Origin: Limnomonas spitsbergensis
Lineage: Eukaryota > Chlorophyta > Chlorophyceae > Chlamydomonadales
Length of the DNA: 64,000 nt
Direction of reading: 5' to 3'
Assembly: GCA_037349105.1 (NCBI GenBank)
Contig: JAYJMM010000119.1
Location: 2,119,001 to 2,183,000 of the forward strand
This document shows positions 1 through 12,001 of the stretch, piece by piece (the first letter of the stretch is position 1; each line of letters opens with the position of its first letter). Both the position numbers and the translations under genes were made by a program. The notes beneath the pieces are model-generated. The model was not told the DNA's origin. It did not search any database and saw nothing but the letters and a program-made list of their open reading frames with translations.

Positions 1-694
1 GCAATCTGAATAAGGTTACGCTTTTCAAAACCAGTGTGAATGTGTGATGTAGGCAGTGCAAGGGTGTAAGCGGGATATGTCCGCGGGGTGGGAAGTCTGA
101 CGAGGAGACCCAACCTGGCTGTTATTATCGTGCTCGCTCCTTCAAGAGCTGTCAAACATGCGCAATTCCTCTCCATACAGACACCAGTACATGGTACACA
201 TTTTAATTGCAGCGACCAATACCGGACTTCTCTTATATATTTATATGGAATTATGGATCATATGTATGAATGCAGAAAAACAGTTGAGGCCTGGTGCCTG
301 GATTCCCCTTCTCTCAATGATTCCCCGGCAGATCAACAACAGCCTTATGTTTGCGACCTAACACATTTATGGAGGGGTGCTTCAGCTACAATTCAGCCAC
401 AGCATGGCCTATGGCTGGCATGGACAAGCGCAGGGCATGATGCAGAAAGCCCCCTGCGTGGGCCACCAGCCGTTTGCCGGTCAAAGACTGGTCCCAATCG
501 ACCCATTGGCGGCCATCGGGGCTACCCCAAAGGTGGTCTAAATACTGCAGCATTTGTTCCTAAATCCTACGGCAAACAATCTTGACGGCAATCTCATTCG
601 TTTGCCAGGCTTCAGGGAATACCGCGGCGCCTGAAGTTCCTGCCAATACTTCTCCCTGTTTGCTCGTGCGCATGGAGGCGAAGGCAGGATGTCT
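1..694. other. 3' flank of the homeodomain gene, no gene seen
   Basis: No supported coding region. Open frames here lack codon bias and recognisable motifs. The segment lies downstream of the minus-strand homeodomain gene and should hold its 3' UTR, but I could not fix a polyadenylation site. Confidence 0.5.
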
Positions 695-2462
695 TCATTG
701 GCAGCCATACAAATCCTGCATGGCCTGATAAAACAGGTCCTCCTCGACCTCGGCCCGAAAAGATGCACTGATGCAGTCATACTGCCCCATCAGCACCCCC
801 AAGGCAGGGCTGCCCTGTCTGTGCCGCTCACATGCGCTCAGCTTTGAGAAATCTTCGTCCCCCGAGATGTCGGGGCCGACCAGTTCCGACTGGACCGCAG
901 TAGTGGAAGTACGAGACATCGGCAGGTAAGGCCCAGCACCCAGAGCTGAGTGACCCTCGGAAGAGGCCACCCTGCCAAAGGGTGTGATGCGCTGAGGGAG
1001 AAGGGGGGAAAGAGGCGATAGTGCTGCCGATATCAGCTCATCAGCCAAGGCCATCTCGCTAGCCGATGCCATATCGTGAGCTGACTCTATCTCATCAACT
1101 GACGACAACAGACACTTCGCAGCTGGGTTTCTGTCGCACACTCGACGCTGACGCGTATAAGCTGTAGCCGGGGGGAACATCGTGGCGAGCAAGGCCTGCA
1201 GCTCCTGGGGGCATCGCCAGGCAGCAGAACACCCTCGCCCCGGAACCAGCGAGGCACCTTGTACAAACCCGCCGTGGTCCGGCGGATCCGAGAGCTGCGT
1301 GCTTCCCAGACAGCGCCTCCCAGCCACAGCAGGTTTCGCCCCGTCTCGTGAGAATTCCATGTAAGACCCACAGTGGCTTCCTACCATTTCATACCCTGCC
1401 AGCTGGCGCTGTACTTCACCCAGGCCAGGGGCACCGCCTTGGTTCGGAGCTGCCAAGTCCAGGCATGCCCTGGGCATGAGGCGGGCGCCACTGTGTGGTT
1501 GCTGTGACAACAGGTGATGTGGTTGCCGCCAGCTACCTTCTAAGTCCTCCTGTCGCGGGCCGCCAGCGGCCAGCTCCAGGTATCCTGCGTGGGCCTGCTG
1601 CTGGTAGGCTGAGTGGGCCTGCCAGGAAAGGGAGGGTTCAGGATGACGAGGGCGGTTTGCCGGCAGGCTGTTGCTGGCAAGAGCAACGTAGGTAGAGTAC
1701 CTCGCTGGGGCTCGAAAAGCAGCCGCATGATCTCGACGCAGGGGGCCACCGCTCGTCCTGTTGAAGGGATGCTGGTGGGACATTATCCCAGGGTATCCTG
1801 GGGCTATGAGGCCAGGTTGGGAGCCATGCTGCTGAGGCTGCTGACGTGTGGACGATTCCAAGCAATGCTCCACACGCATGGCCCCCCCCTCCTCGCTGCC
1901 CTCTGGGTACCCCATGTACACGCCGGGGGGCAGCAGCCTTGCACTCGCAGCATCGGCAACTCCGTCACAGATGGCCACATGCGGGAGAGGCGTCATCCAG
2001 TTGGAATGTGATAGGGAAGCATCAAGTGCTTGCTGCTGCTGCATAAGCGTCTTCAGGCCGCGGGAGCTGGAATTCTGCATAGGAGAACTGGGGGTGATCA
2101 CAGGGCATGCCATTGAGGCCTCCTGCTCCAGCTGTGCCCAGGCCCTCTGTGCAGCATGTGCTGCTATGAGCTGCCTGCTCGGGCAGCCGCTGAACGGGGA
2201 GGGCTGGGGCGAGCTGCGTGCCGCATGACCGATGCTCTGCGCCTTCTGCTGTTTTAAGGCTGGCACATGGCTCAGGTGTGCGGCAGTGGCGGCGTGGGGC
2301 ACTGGCTGCCCCGCCTGCTTCGCAAGCTCATGAGAGAAGCAGGCAAAGTTGGCCCGGGCCTGGCCGGACATGGCCAAGCTGGTGGCCAAGCTGGCGGGGA
2401 GTCCCGTTGTGCCACTCGATGTGCCAGATGCAACTCTGGCAAGGTCTGATGTATCTGAAGCT

Positions 2463-2493
<31 letters not shown>

Positions 2494-2686
2494 GCAGCGG
2501 CTGCACCTTGATGTGTGAACTTTCCGGGTGTGTAACATCGCGGACACTGGCCTCGAAAGCTGCTGGGATTGTCTTGGACGCTCGGCTGTCGCCAACGCGG
2601 CGCACCACTTGCCGGCGATTCTTGAACCAAGTCTGGAAGGCCTGCTTTTCTATCCCAAACAAGACCAGCAGGGCCTGGCGGATCTG
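695..2686 (-). CDS. homeodomain gene, exon 2
   Basis: 1,992-bp terminal exon that starts after TGTCAG; an adjacent CAG gives an alternative acceptor 3 bases upstream. It encodes helix 2, helix 3 with WFKNRR, a proline run from a GCC/GCG-type repeat at 2460-2505, and a long disordered tail to the TGA stop. Confidence 0.75.
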
Positions 2687-3527
2687 CTGACACAGGGGGC
2701 ACCGGGGGCAGCACAAGGGTCAGCCAAATAGCTGGTGACAGTTCATCAATCAAGGGTCAGTCAAATAGTTGGCGACAACGCGTGCCGTACATGTGAATGA
2801 GGAAGCTTTGGCTGGTGAATTTACTCGCTGCTCTGCCGCCAATTCAATATAATTGTTTCAAGCAAGATTCTCAGCCCCAATGGGCCTCTGCTGCATCAAA
2901 GTGGAGCTTGGTCACTGCAAGGTCAACCGCATCACAGCTCCTGCGGCACAGCCCACAGCCCACAGCTGACCAGCAGCTAAAACCTTGGACCCCCATTCGC
3001 AGGGAAAGCATTGGACCGCCATTTTTACGGAAAGCCTTGCAACCCCATTCGCAGGGAAAACATTGGACCGCCAGTCATACTGAAAACCTTTGACCCCCGT
3101 TCTTAGGGCAGGGATTATCTTGGCCCCCCATTCATAGGGCAAGCAGAGACATGAATCTACTTGGTTCATCGACTACTGGAATATGCAAGATGAGGCATTG
3201 AGTGAGTGTAGCTTGCGTCCTCCTGGGTATGCAGTCTTATAAATGGCTAGGATAAGTAATGGATCCGCAGATGTGGCCTAAAGAAGGGAGGAGTATATCT
3301 TGGCCGAAAACTCCTGGCCGGAACGTTAGAAAAACTCATCCCTCTTTTTATGCCTCACGGAAGAGGCGTCTTACCGGTGGCCGGACACTGCCCATTGTGG
3401 ACAGCACATCGGAGCATCCCGACAGGGCATACATGACGTCATGCTGACTCTCGTTCAGATCCAGGGCGGCCGAGGCGTTTCCTCTGGGTGCTGAGCGGGG
3501 GCGCCGGAAAGTAAAGACGTCAGACAT
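695..3527 (-). CDS. homeodomain protein, two coding exons
   Basis: Probable DNA-binding transcription factor. Two coding exons: 3527-3375 and 2686-695 (stop 697-695), with an intron using a strong GTAAGA donor and a TGTCAG acceptor, both in phase 0. The predicted product is about 714 residues. Exon 1 ends with what reads as homeodomain helix 1 and loop. Exon 2 opens with helix 2 (IRQALLVLFG) and helix 3, which carries the diagnostic WFKNRR at about residues 71-76, so the homeodomain is N-terminal (about 28-84). The remaining 600 residues are low complexity: a run of about 16 mostly proline residues near residue 125, then Gln-, Ser- and Ala-rich stretches, ending in an acidic segment. No second domain was recognised and I cannot name the homeobox class. 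The weakest point is exon 1, because its helix 1 is atypical. The WFKNRR exon itself is well supported. Confidence 0.65.
2985..3125. repeat. degenerate about 27-bp repeat in the homeodomain intron
   Basis: About five imperfect copies of a unit containing CCCATTCGCAGGGAAA and ATTGGACCGCC, lying inside the intron of the homeodomain gene. Copies differ at many sites, so the array is old. Confidence 0.6.
3375..3527 (-). CDS. homeodomain gene, proposed exon 1
   Basis: 51 codons from an ATG at 3527-3525, ending at 3375 before GTAAGAC. The reading phase matches exon 2 exactly. The product starts MSDVFTFRRPRS and ends with the proposed helix 1/loop of the homeodomain. Upstream bases 3528-4073 show no further exon. 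Confidence 0.5.
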
Positions 3528-4073
3528 GCGTGCCGGACGCTTAGATTGGAGCACTCCTATGAACTGAGCCTGTACGCAACATGATGACCGGCAGGGATTG
3601 GGATGGGTCAGGATGATGGATTTCTGTGAATGGACATTGGAAACGCTGTTTAGTGTTCGTAAGAAACACTGTCTAGGGTTTAGAGACACTGTTAAGGGTT
3701 TAGAGACACTGTTCAGGTGCTGCATCTTCACTTTCCCCAGACACCGGAGTTCGCTTTATTTGGAGGGCTTGGTGACACAAGGCCTGTTCCTTGGGCCGGG
3801 CTCCAGAGGTCCAACGGTCAAAAATAGGTGGTAAACGGCGACCCATTGGTGCCTGGCCACTGGGCGATCCCCGAAAGATGGTCTGGTATGCACTAAAAGA
3901 AAAAGTTAGTGGCGACAAGCACCTCACAACGTAAGATAGAGCATTGGAGCAGAAGACGTGCACCACCCTGCCTCGCTCTGCAGCTCCGCCCCGTGGCAGC
4001 TGACGAAGAAACTGCCAGATTTTAGGGAGCTGAGACGATGCAGGTTCCCGTGAAGCCATGAGCAATCCCGATC
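3528..4073. other. 5' flank of the homeodomain gene
   Basis: No coding signal recognised. On orientation this is the promoter side of the minus-strand homeodomain gene. 3660-3720 carries a short repeat of TTTAGAGACACTGTT-like sequence. Confidence 0.4.
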
Positions 4074-4305
4074 ACAGTGCCTGTCAAGCGGTTTTTCTAA
4101 ACCCTCAATCACAGTGCCCATCTAGCTGTTTTCTTAATCCCTCAATGACAGAGCTCGTCAATAGCTCGTCTGGCTGTTTTCCTAAACCCTCAATCACAGT
4201 GCCTGTCTGGCCGATTCCTCAACCCTCAATCATAGTGCCCATCTCACTGTTTTCCTAAACCGTCAATCACGGTGCCTGTCTGGCTGTTTTCTTAACCCTC
4301 AATCC
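4074..4305. repeat. about 39-bp tandem repeat, 6 copies
   Basis: Six imperfect copies of a unit reading roughly CAGTGCCTGTCTGGCTG + TTTTCCTAAACCCTCAATCA. The unit contains a telomere-like CTAAACCCT. Confidence 0.75.
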
Positions 4306-5760
4306 GTCCTTGCTTTCTCAATAGTACGACGTTGTACCTCTATCCTCAAAACCACCTCGACAAGACTCAAACTCTTTACGTATTGCCCTTTTAGCTGGTG
4401 ACGGATGACTGATGTGTAGGCACGCATAGGCTGCTGAACTTGAAAGCAGCCAGAAAGTATAAATGTCATAGCTCACAAGCTATGATGCCTATGATGATGC
4501 CTATGATGATCGATGGTGCCACCTAACTGCTGGAAATCTAGTTCACCTAGTTTATTTCCCAGATCAGTGGCCCAGGGCCACATCATGCCATTGGCCGCCT
4601 TGGCCGGCCTCCAGCCATGACAGTGTTGAGTGCACATATAGCATGTACGACGTCGGTTATCAAGTAATAGAGCTAGGGGAATCCGCAGGTGGGGGCGTGA
4701 GGGTCACAGAAAAACAGGTCGGCAGCATCAGCAGGGGACGAGGCCGAGCTAGCTGCCAAGGCGGCAAGGCAGCGTCTAGCTATCGATAGCCATCATCAAC
4801 AGCAGCAGCCAGGCATATGCATCGCATATGCATGATGAAGTCACTCACCAAGTTGTGACGATTGGCCGCAGTGCATGCAGGCACTATGATTATGATTCTG
4901 ATGGTCGATGACTCGTCGTGCATGACGGATTTACGGAACCCATGCATCCCCCCCCCCCCGGGACCCACCTGAGAAATGGGACCGGGTCGCCCTTTGGCTT
5001 GGGTCGAGGCCAGCTCCTCCGTGCGTAAGGCTCGTGGTAGGCGAGTGACGGGCTTGCGTCCACGCTGATGGACATCATTGAAGTATATGCAGCTGGAGTG
5101 TTCCGCATTAGGATCGGACGTATCACGACGTGGCGCTAGCGGTGTGGTGGCGACTTTCAGCTCGATCATCTTCGTCGACAGTATAGGATACCGGTATCGG
5201 CAAAAAAGAGCGGCTTCAATCAAGCAGATGGTCAAGCTTTCAAAGACGACAGCGGGGTGCTGGGAAATCAGGCAACCCGATAGATGCAGACGCCTCCCAA
5301 TTGATGGGCTGTGGTATGTGTAACAGAGTGGGCTCCAAGCTAGGTTGTCATGCTCATGTTGGCCAGGAATATGTGGTGTATTGATCGACTCAGTGGCTCT
5401 GTGTATGGCTCAGGTCTATGGCTCCTGCCTGTATTCCTGTCTAGGGCTCCTGCCTATACTTCCATGGCTCCGGTTCGACTCGTGGCCCTGTCATCAGTGC
5501 ACATGCGTGTCGAGTGTGAATACGACTATCGGCAATGCCTTTTCGATGTGTTACTTTTCATCTGGGTTTTATCACAGGGCGGTCGGGGGATGATGATTTA
5601 TCAAGACGTGTGCAGACTTTATGCTTACAAGTACTTCTCTGTACTGTACATTCGTAAGGACGAGCCGTACTGTGACCCGGTACAGATTATAATATAATTT
5701 GTGGATTATGACCGAGTGTGCGTAGGAGCAGTTGGGAGAATCCTGGATGCCTCTGACAGC
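4306..5760. other. intergenic, no gene seen
   Basis: Open frames on both strands here (the longest is on the minus strand at 4780-5235) show no domain, no codon bias and no splice context. A short ATGATGCCTATGATG repeat lies at 4478-4512. Confidence 0.4.
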
Positions 5761-6290
5761 CTGTTTCTGATTGACTGCGGAGAAAAAAAATGTACGACGG
5801 TCAAATGGCCTGCGGAAGAGTTCCGCAGAGGTCGTTTCTGATTGGACCCTGCGGAACGAGACCGTGCAGGGTTCAGGGCGTACTGTAGTATTGCAGATTG
5901 TGTGCACGTTATCCCTTCATTTCTCTTTCTCTTCACAACGTTTCGACCACATCTCTTCCTAATAACAATATGCCTCCAATGGCTGTCGGTACCCTCGGTC
6001 TTATCCTCGAAGGGTCGTAGAAGGATGCCTGACGCGGCCTTTGTCCAGGGTCGCCGCCACGGCCACTGCCCGATAGGTCCATGGAAAGAAAAATACAGGG
6101 GTTCTATTATATAATTAATGTCAATTCGAAGGCCTAAAATGTTCCGCAGACTGTGGAAGTTCCGAGGAGGGGGGGGGTCCTCGGAAAAAAGGCCGCACGT
6201 GGGTCTTCTAAAGGCCTGCGGAGCAGTTCCACAGACCCCGTTTCTGTACGACAGGGCCTGCGGAGGAGTTCCGCAGTCAATCAGAAACAG
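5761..6290. mobile_element. MITE-like inverted-repeat element
   Basis: A perfect 21-bp inverted repeat begins CTGTTTCTGATTGACT at 5761-5781 and returns in reverse complement at 6270-6290, bounding 530 bp with no coding capacity. Subterminal copies of CTGCGGA..GAGTTCCGCAG on both sides make the ends hairpin-rich. I could not find a clear target-site duplication. Confidence 0.55.
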
Positions 6291-7245
6291 ACTGTGATGC
6301 CAGAGATCTCTGCTGGATGCTGATTGGATTCCACCCAACGCGAACGCGCCCCCGATTCCTGGGGCGCGTTCACATTGGCTCCAATCCAGTCCGACGAGTC
6401 GTTGGGATCCTTCGTTGCATTAGTATGGACCTTGTTTGCCCACTCTCTCGCCAGTTTCAGGTACTTGCAGGAATCCGTCAGCCACAGACGATTTCACAGT
6501 CAAGTTCTGATATCAACACACCACCATCGTCGTGGCGCGAGTATCACTGTTGAACACGAGAGAAATCGCGCAGGGATCTCAAGCTTGTACCAGAGCATGT
6601 ACCGACCGAGACTCTCAATTTTGCCATTGCACAGCACCTTTCCGCCTCGATGCAACATTTTGCTTTATCACACCTGTTCCAAAATAACATGCACGTAAAC
6701 GAATGAGACACGTATGCATTCAATCGACATAGTTTTGAGTTTGCGTGAACCCTGACCTAGCCAGCGTGGCAGGATCATTTGGATCATTCTTGGACACTAC
6801 CTCGAGAGGTCGTTTCTGAAATGATCCTAGATGTACACAAAAGTAGAACGACTAACTGTCGCCCAACTCGCGCCTCTAGTGTGGATGTAGTTCGGATCAT
6901 CTCAGAATTCTGTACGGCGCCCACTTTTGGCAGATATCGATCTCCCTTAAAAACGTACTTTTACTCTCCAACGTTTCAGTCAAATGACATGGCATTATTT
7001 GCCAACGTTGGCAAGTGAGTGACGTCATTTTTTCGTAAGTCCGTCATCTTTGAAGAGGAGCGCATGCCATTAAATACCTGCATTACTTGTTATTTATCGA
7101 CCTCGATTCCGATCGTACCAGGCAAATGCCCAGAGGGCCTCCATGGAAGCGAGAGTGTTGCAGGCGAGGGTGGACTAATCGCTGCTGCAGCCCATCCTGA
7201 GGCGCGATTATCTAAAGCTGCAGGTCCTGCTTCTACTGGTATGAA
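6291..7245. other. intergenic, no gene seen
   Basis: No supported gene, RNA or repeat. Short open frames only. Confidence 0.4.
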
Positions 7246-7249
7246 GCGT

Positions 7250-8470
7250 GCCTGAACCTCTGCCTGCTACAAGAGCATTCACTGCATTTTGGTGTGCAGT
7301 TTCGGCCCACATGCACAGCATTGAGCCAGCTAACACAGCATCCCACCCTTCTTGGGCAACATCTTGCATGCATGCGCAGCTTCCACCAGTAATGACAGCC
7401 CCCAAATGCATGCCCAGTTCCCGGCATGCATGCACGGTACCCCGCCCGCTTGCTCTGATGGACTGTAAAAACTTCACAAAACTTCACCGCTTGCATGCAC
7501 AGCTCCCAACCACATACACTCTGCCTACATGCACAGCATCCCGCCTGCTTGCGGAGCGCCCCACACGCCTTTGCATTCCTTGCATGCACATGTCCATGCC
7601 TGCATTCACAGCACGTAGCCGCGCTCGCGACCCTCCACCTGCATTCTCAGCTCCTTCCCACATGCAAACACCCCACCCGCATGAACACTACCCCCGCCTG
7701 CACGCACAGCCACCTGGCGCCTGCCAATATGCTCTGCACCTCGCCCTCATAAACGGTCTTTCAACCACATGAGCCATCCCCTAACCGTGTACACAGTCCA
7801 CACCCCCATGCACATTTCCCGCACGCCCGCACGGCCCCCCAGTCCCCCATCGGCTTTCACTGTTACCCACCCATAGACACAGCCCGTATGCACAGGCCCC
7901 CACTTGTATGTACTGTTACTCCCATCCGCTGTTACTGCCCCCCATCCCCATTCACATTCCGCATTCTGCAGACCCCCACCTGTATGCAATGTTACCCCGC
8001 ACGGTCCCCCATCCCCCATCTGCATACACTGTTATCCACCCATAGGCACTGCCCGTATGCACAGGCCCTTATCTGTATGCGCAGGTCCCGCCCAAATGGG
8101 CGGCTCTCCGCCCGTATGCACAGCCCCACGCTTGCACGCACAGCCCCCCACCCGCATTCCCAACCCGTAAGCTATGCGCCCCGCCAACATATCCACACAG
8201 TCCTCCACCCGCATTAATTGTTAACAGCGCCCTGCCGTATGTGTAGCTCTCCATTTGCATTTACTGCCCTACGACCGTATGTTTGTACAGCCTGTCCGGA
8301 TGTACAGCCCCCGTCCGTATGCGCACAGCCCGTATGCATATTGCATAGACCATGGCCAGCATGCACAGGCCCTAGCCTGCATGCACATGCATGGGTCACT
8401 GCATTTGGGCGGGGAATGTGCATTCGGGCGGGAATGTGCATCACAACAACCCGTCCTCACGTGCAGCGCA
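7250..8470. repeat. degenerate minisatellite built on TGCATGCACAGCCCC
   Basis: About 1.2 kb of highly diverged tandem repetition of a motif close to CC-x-GCATGCACAGCCCC, with PuTATGCACAG variants and an irregular unit of about 20-30 bp. Apparent Cys/His-rich open frames on both strands are by-products of the repeat. Confidence 0.65.
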
Positions 8471-9479
8471 TGCCGGCATGCTCATGCCCCTGCTCGAAGC
8501 TGTTAGCGAGGCAGAAGGTTGTGAGGCAGACCCTTTAGAAACAACAAGCCATGTTGTACATTTATTCATTAGCCGAGATGGGTGCAAGCTCCATTGCGAG
8601 CTTGCATTTGAATGTGAAAAATTCCGGGGTGGTCGTTTCCGACTGACCTCATGAGACAGAATCTAGCAACTCCCTTTTCGGCAGAGCCCCCCCGGGCGGC
8701 CGAAGGTCGCGGGGGCGATGCCCCCAGTTTCCACCCGTTTCCGTCCGTCAGTCTGTCAGTCAGTCCGCCTGATGTTTCTGGAACGTCACGGAAACTTTAT
8801 GCGCTACAGCGCAAATCAACCGGCTGTATTTATGAAGGTTATTCATGTCAGACCTCAAAAACCGAGGTGCAGAAATAAGAAACTCAGCTACCAAGGCTGG
8901 ATCTCACAGCGGATGACGTAAGGTGTCGTCACGCTGTCCCCTGGTGTCACGCGACAGGCCGACAGCTGCAGCTTCGCTTCTCTATGCGCAATTCGAAACG
9001 CATCATTAAAAGCACTTAGCCAGCGATAGAGTCGTGACAAATATTTTGAAATCCTTCAACATAGCGAGGGGGTTTGCATGGGGTCCAGGTGATGACCCCA
9101 TCCGCACCTGCGCCTGCCCTCTGAAAAGTCACATATCCGACTGCTCTGCCGTTTTTTGTGCTGCGCAGCAGCACCTCTGATTATCTGTACGGCTGAAGGC
9201 GCGCACATTTGAACTTCCCGAGCTCCATTGCCGAGCAAAAGGACAGGCTTGATTTGCGAAGCTGCCCTTCAAACCATTCGTTACAAACTGCGCATCTTGA
9301 GCCTCTCTGATGCGTCCTTTGCCCAAGATCGGCCACAAGATCGTCGCAACGATCACCTCCCCTACACCCTGTCCACACAACGTCGCCCAGATGAACCATG
9401 TAAAGAAACTACAGCAATGCGCGCGTTACATCAACGTGACGATTCGAACTTTCGAAGGATCATGCCAGCTGGACAATGC
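8471..9479. other. intergenic, no gene seen
   Basis: No gene I can support. A minus-strand open frame near 9181-9399 has a CxxC pair but matches nothing I recognise. Confidence 0.35.
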
Positions 9480-9660
9480 AAAGATCCCGGAATATTTCCG
9501 GAGAGGGGGGGTAGGTCCCCGGAAAAAAGCTGGTTTCCAGGGTAAATGTACGACATTGAAGCACTCCGGAACCCGGAGCCGGAACGTTTCCGGGGTGCCC
9601 GTCTCACCCCGGAAAGACCCCGGAACATTTCCGGGATCAATCGGAAACGGGCTGATGAGA
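9480..9660. repeat. hairpin-rich repeat related to the 5761-6290 element
   Basis: Contains a run of GGAA...TTCC dyads, a G-tract followed by CCCCGGAAAAAA, and an end reading ATCAATCGGAAACGGG. The order of motifs matches the right half of the 5761-6290 element, so this is probably a diverged, truncated relative. Confidence 0.45.
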
Positions 9661-9970
9661 GTCTGCGGTATCGAGGGTATTTTAGCTTGGCCTTGGCAAA
9701 GTGAGAGGCTGGCCACCAACCCTTGGAAACCTCAGACGTAACACAGGAAACAGCCCGAGTGCGCGTGTGGCCCTAGCCGTCAGCTGAAAAAGGTGAGCAA
9801 GAACAGGAAAGGCGCGCGACCAACAAGCATTTAAACGGCCGCACTAATGACTAGAGCGCAATTGTTAGATTTAGGTATGAAAAAGGGAAATGAAAGCTAC
9901 CCCACCTCGATACATACCCCTCCAGCTAGAGCACAGTACACCACCAGAGCCCCCCCCATAAGTGGTTGCA

Positions 9971-10486
9971 CTCAAAACCAAGGTAGCACGATATAGTCTT
10001 TGGGGCCATCATATCATATCATATCAGCAATGTGATATGATATAGTAAAATATGATATGACATGTTATAAACTTCTCCATGCATGGGCTTGGGAATGGTG
10101 AATTGGTATTGAGTTGGGAAAAGGGCTCTTCTGCCATGCCGATCGTTTAGATCGTTCTACGCCAGAATGGGCCTAGTTGTTGCAAGATTTTGCGACACAC
10201 ACAGCATTTACCAAGTAAAATGTAGATGCATGGATGCATGGTGACCCTTGGGGTCAGTGGGACCGCTCGCATGCTGCATGCTGCCATGTCAGTATGTATG
10301 TGAATGGGGTCAAGAGTGGTGCTCCTGCCGAAAGCATGGGCTTGTCCTTTGGAAATTCTGCAGTTTTTGGCCTAAAACAATTTTCCGACTGCAACATGTG
10401 ATCATATATAGTCAAAACACCATATCATATCATATTCTTGTCATTTCATATCATATCATATCCATATCGTGCTACCTTGCTCAAAA
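9971..10486. mobile_element. MITE with 16-bp TIRs and a 7-bp target duplication
   Basis: The element body is 9979-10479 (501 bp). Both ends carry the inverted 16-mer CAAGGTAGCACGATAT. It is flanked by CTCAAAA at 9971-9977 and 10480-10486, consistent with a 7-8-bp target-site duplication; one unpaired C separates the left copy from the TIR. The interior is AT-rich with repeated CATATCATAT tracts near both ends and no coding potential. Presumably a non-autonomous DNA transposon (hAT-like duplication length; superfamily inferred only from that). Confidence 0.8.
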
Positions 10487-10791
10487 TAAGCGTCTACACG
10501 AAAGCTGGAAAAACAGCAACCAACCTGCAGAAGGAGACTAAAAGCCAGATGAGCTCCTTGGACACTAAGAGGTTAAGGGGCTTATGGTATCAGTCGCCAT
10601 GACTGAAGGCATGGCCCCCAGCCCCCCACCTGCAAAGACACAGCTCGCACATTACACGACCAGTAGCAGCCTTAAGGCCCCAACTCCCCAGAGGCCCTCT
10701 CGACACGAAACAAGACCGGAAAGGACAAGCTCCGCCATGTGAGCATGCTCGCCTGTCCAGATTCGGACATCGATCTGGGCCACCGGGGAGT

Positions 10792-11040
10792 TTAGTTTGG
10801 CAAAGATGTCGCAGGGCGCTTGCCAGCCAGACTGCCGGCCATCTGGCCGGATTCCTGGCTGGGCCGGATGGCGACGGATGTTCTGGATGAAAGAGCCCTG
10901 GTGGCAGGATCGGGCACCTTCACGGCTCCCGAGACGTCAACCACCAGGGGATGCGCAGATGCCTCGTTAGGAGGCGTTATCTCCCCGGCTTTTGATGTCG
11001 CTGTTGTGACTGCTAATGCCTTAGCCAGGGCGGCAGGAGC
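10792..11040 (-). CDS. unrecognised open frame, possible 3' terminal exon
   Basis: A minus-strand frame is open for about 80 codons and ends in TAA at 10794-10792. The product is Ala/Ser/Pro-rich with no recognised domain. The opposite strand is also open over part of the span (10820-11059), so the coding strand is uncertain. If real, the rest of the gene would lie to the right, where the split-direct-repeat element is inserted at 11,349. Confidence 0.2.
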   Translation of the reverse strand, partial: APAALAKALAVTTATSKAGEITPPNEASAHPLVVDVSGAVKVPDPATRALSSRTSVAIRPSQESGQMAGSLAGKRPATSLPN

Positions 11041-11348
11041 AGCCAGCCAGCCTGGGTGAGGGCAGCACCAAAAGTAGCCGCAGCAGCGGCGGCCGCCTCA
11101 TATTGGTTTGCATCTGCCGGGTACCGGAGGGGGGGGGGGGTAAACCACAATTGAAACACCCCATCACCCAAAATGATGTAGCTTTCCTTGACGAGACCAT
11201 TGATTCCATATCCTGCATGGTCTTAAATGTATTTTGGCCAGGGGGCGCGGTTGGAGGGGGGCAACACACGTCTACACCCCCATCCTCAAAATATTACCGA
11301 CCCCTGAATTGCAACCAGGGGTCGAAACAGTTTTAACATTTACCGGTA

Positions 11349-11980
11349 CTGTCACGGTATATTACGGTATACGTGCCAAAACCGTTTAGGCCGCAGTTTG
11401 CGACCTCGGAGGCTTCGCAGCTTCCCTGCGGATCCTCCTTATTTGAATAGGAACCTAGAAACCCGCTTACGCCAGGGGTTTAGCTGTCCCGTACTTTGAA
11501 TTGGGCCTGCCGGGTCCCTGTATCCCGGCAATTGCCTAAACTAGTTACTTCGTCCCTTTCAAAAGGACAGACCTCTTATATAACAAGCTCCGGCCGGCAT
11601 CCAATGCATGAGGCCTGAGGTGTTCATAACGTCAGTACCTATATCAAGTCAAGACAAGCTCAACCTCCGCTGAGACAGCAGCAGAACAAGACCTCAGTTG
11701 AGGAACGAGATCCCTGCAGAACAGTAGTCCGCAGTCTACGATCCCGTACCCCTCACCGCGTGTGACGCGGTAAGTGCACCTGATATTGCCCAGCTGGATA
11801 GCGACCATACAGCCAGAAAGCCGGTGCCTCCCAAAGATATTGCCTGACATTCAAATACAAGTTTAGAAGCTTAACTCGTTGAGCACCCGCAGCCAGTGAG
11901 TAGTCACGAAGTCTGCCCGTAGGCGCCCATCACTGTCGTGAGGGAGAAGTCCGCCACGGACCTGAAGCGCACATCTCGTG
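11349..11980 (+). repeat. split direct repeat A1 (left end)
   Basis: 632 bp, starting CTGTCACGGTATATTACGG and ending ATCTCGTG. It matches A2 with two differences, C/T in ATTGCCTAAAC and A/G in TTATATAAC. It probably holds the promoter of the element. Confidence 0.9.
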
Positions 11981-12001
11981 TCCTTTTGAAAGGGACGAAG
12001 T
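11547..12001. repeat. 23-bp inverted repeat straddling the inner edge of A1
   Basis: ACTTCGTCCCTTTCAAAAGG.. at 11547-11569 is perfectly reverse-complemented at 11979-12001. The second arm begins on the last two bases of A1 and runs into the unique internal region. No corresponding arm follows A2. Confidence 0.8.

Noticed and set aside
5706..6338. 210-codon minus-strand frame
   Set aside because: Covers the MITE-like element almost exactly and shows no domain.
7248..8260. Cys/His-rich proteins suggesting zinc-finger genes
   Set aside because: They derive from the TGCATGCACAG minisatellite on both strands with irregular spacing.
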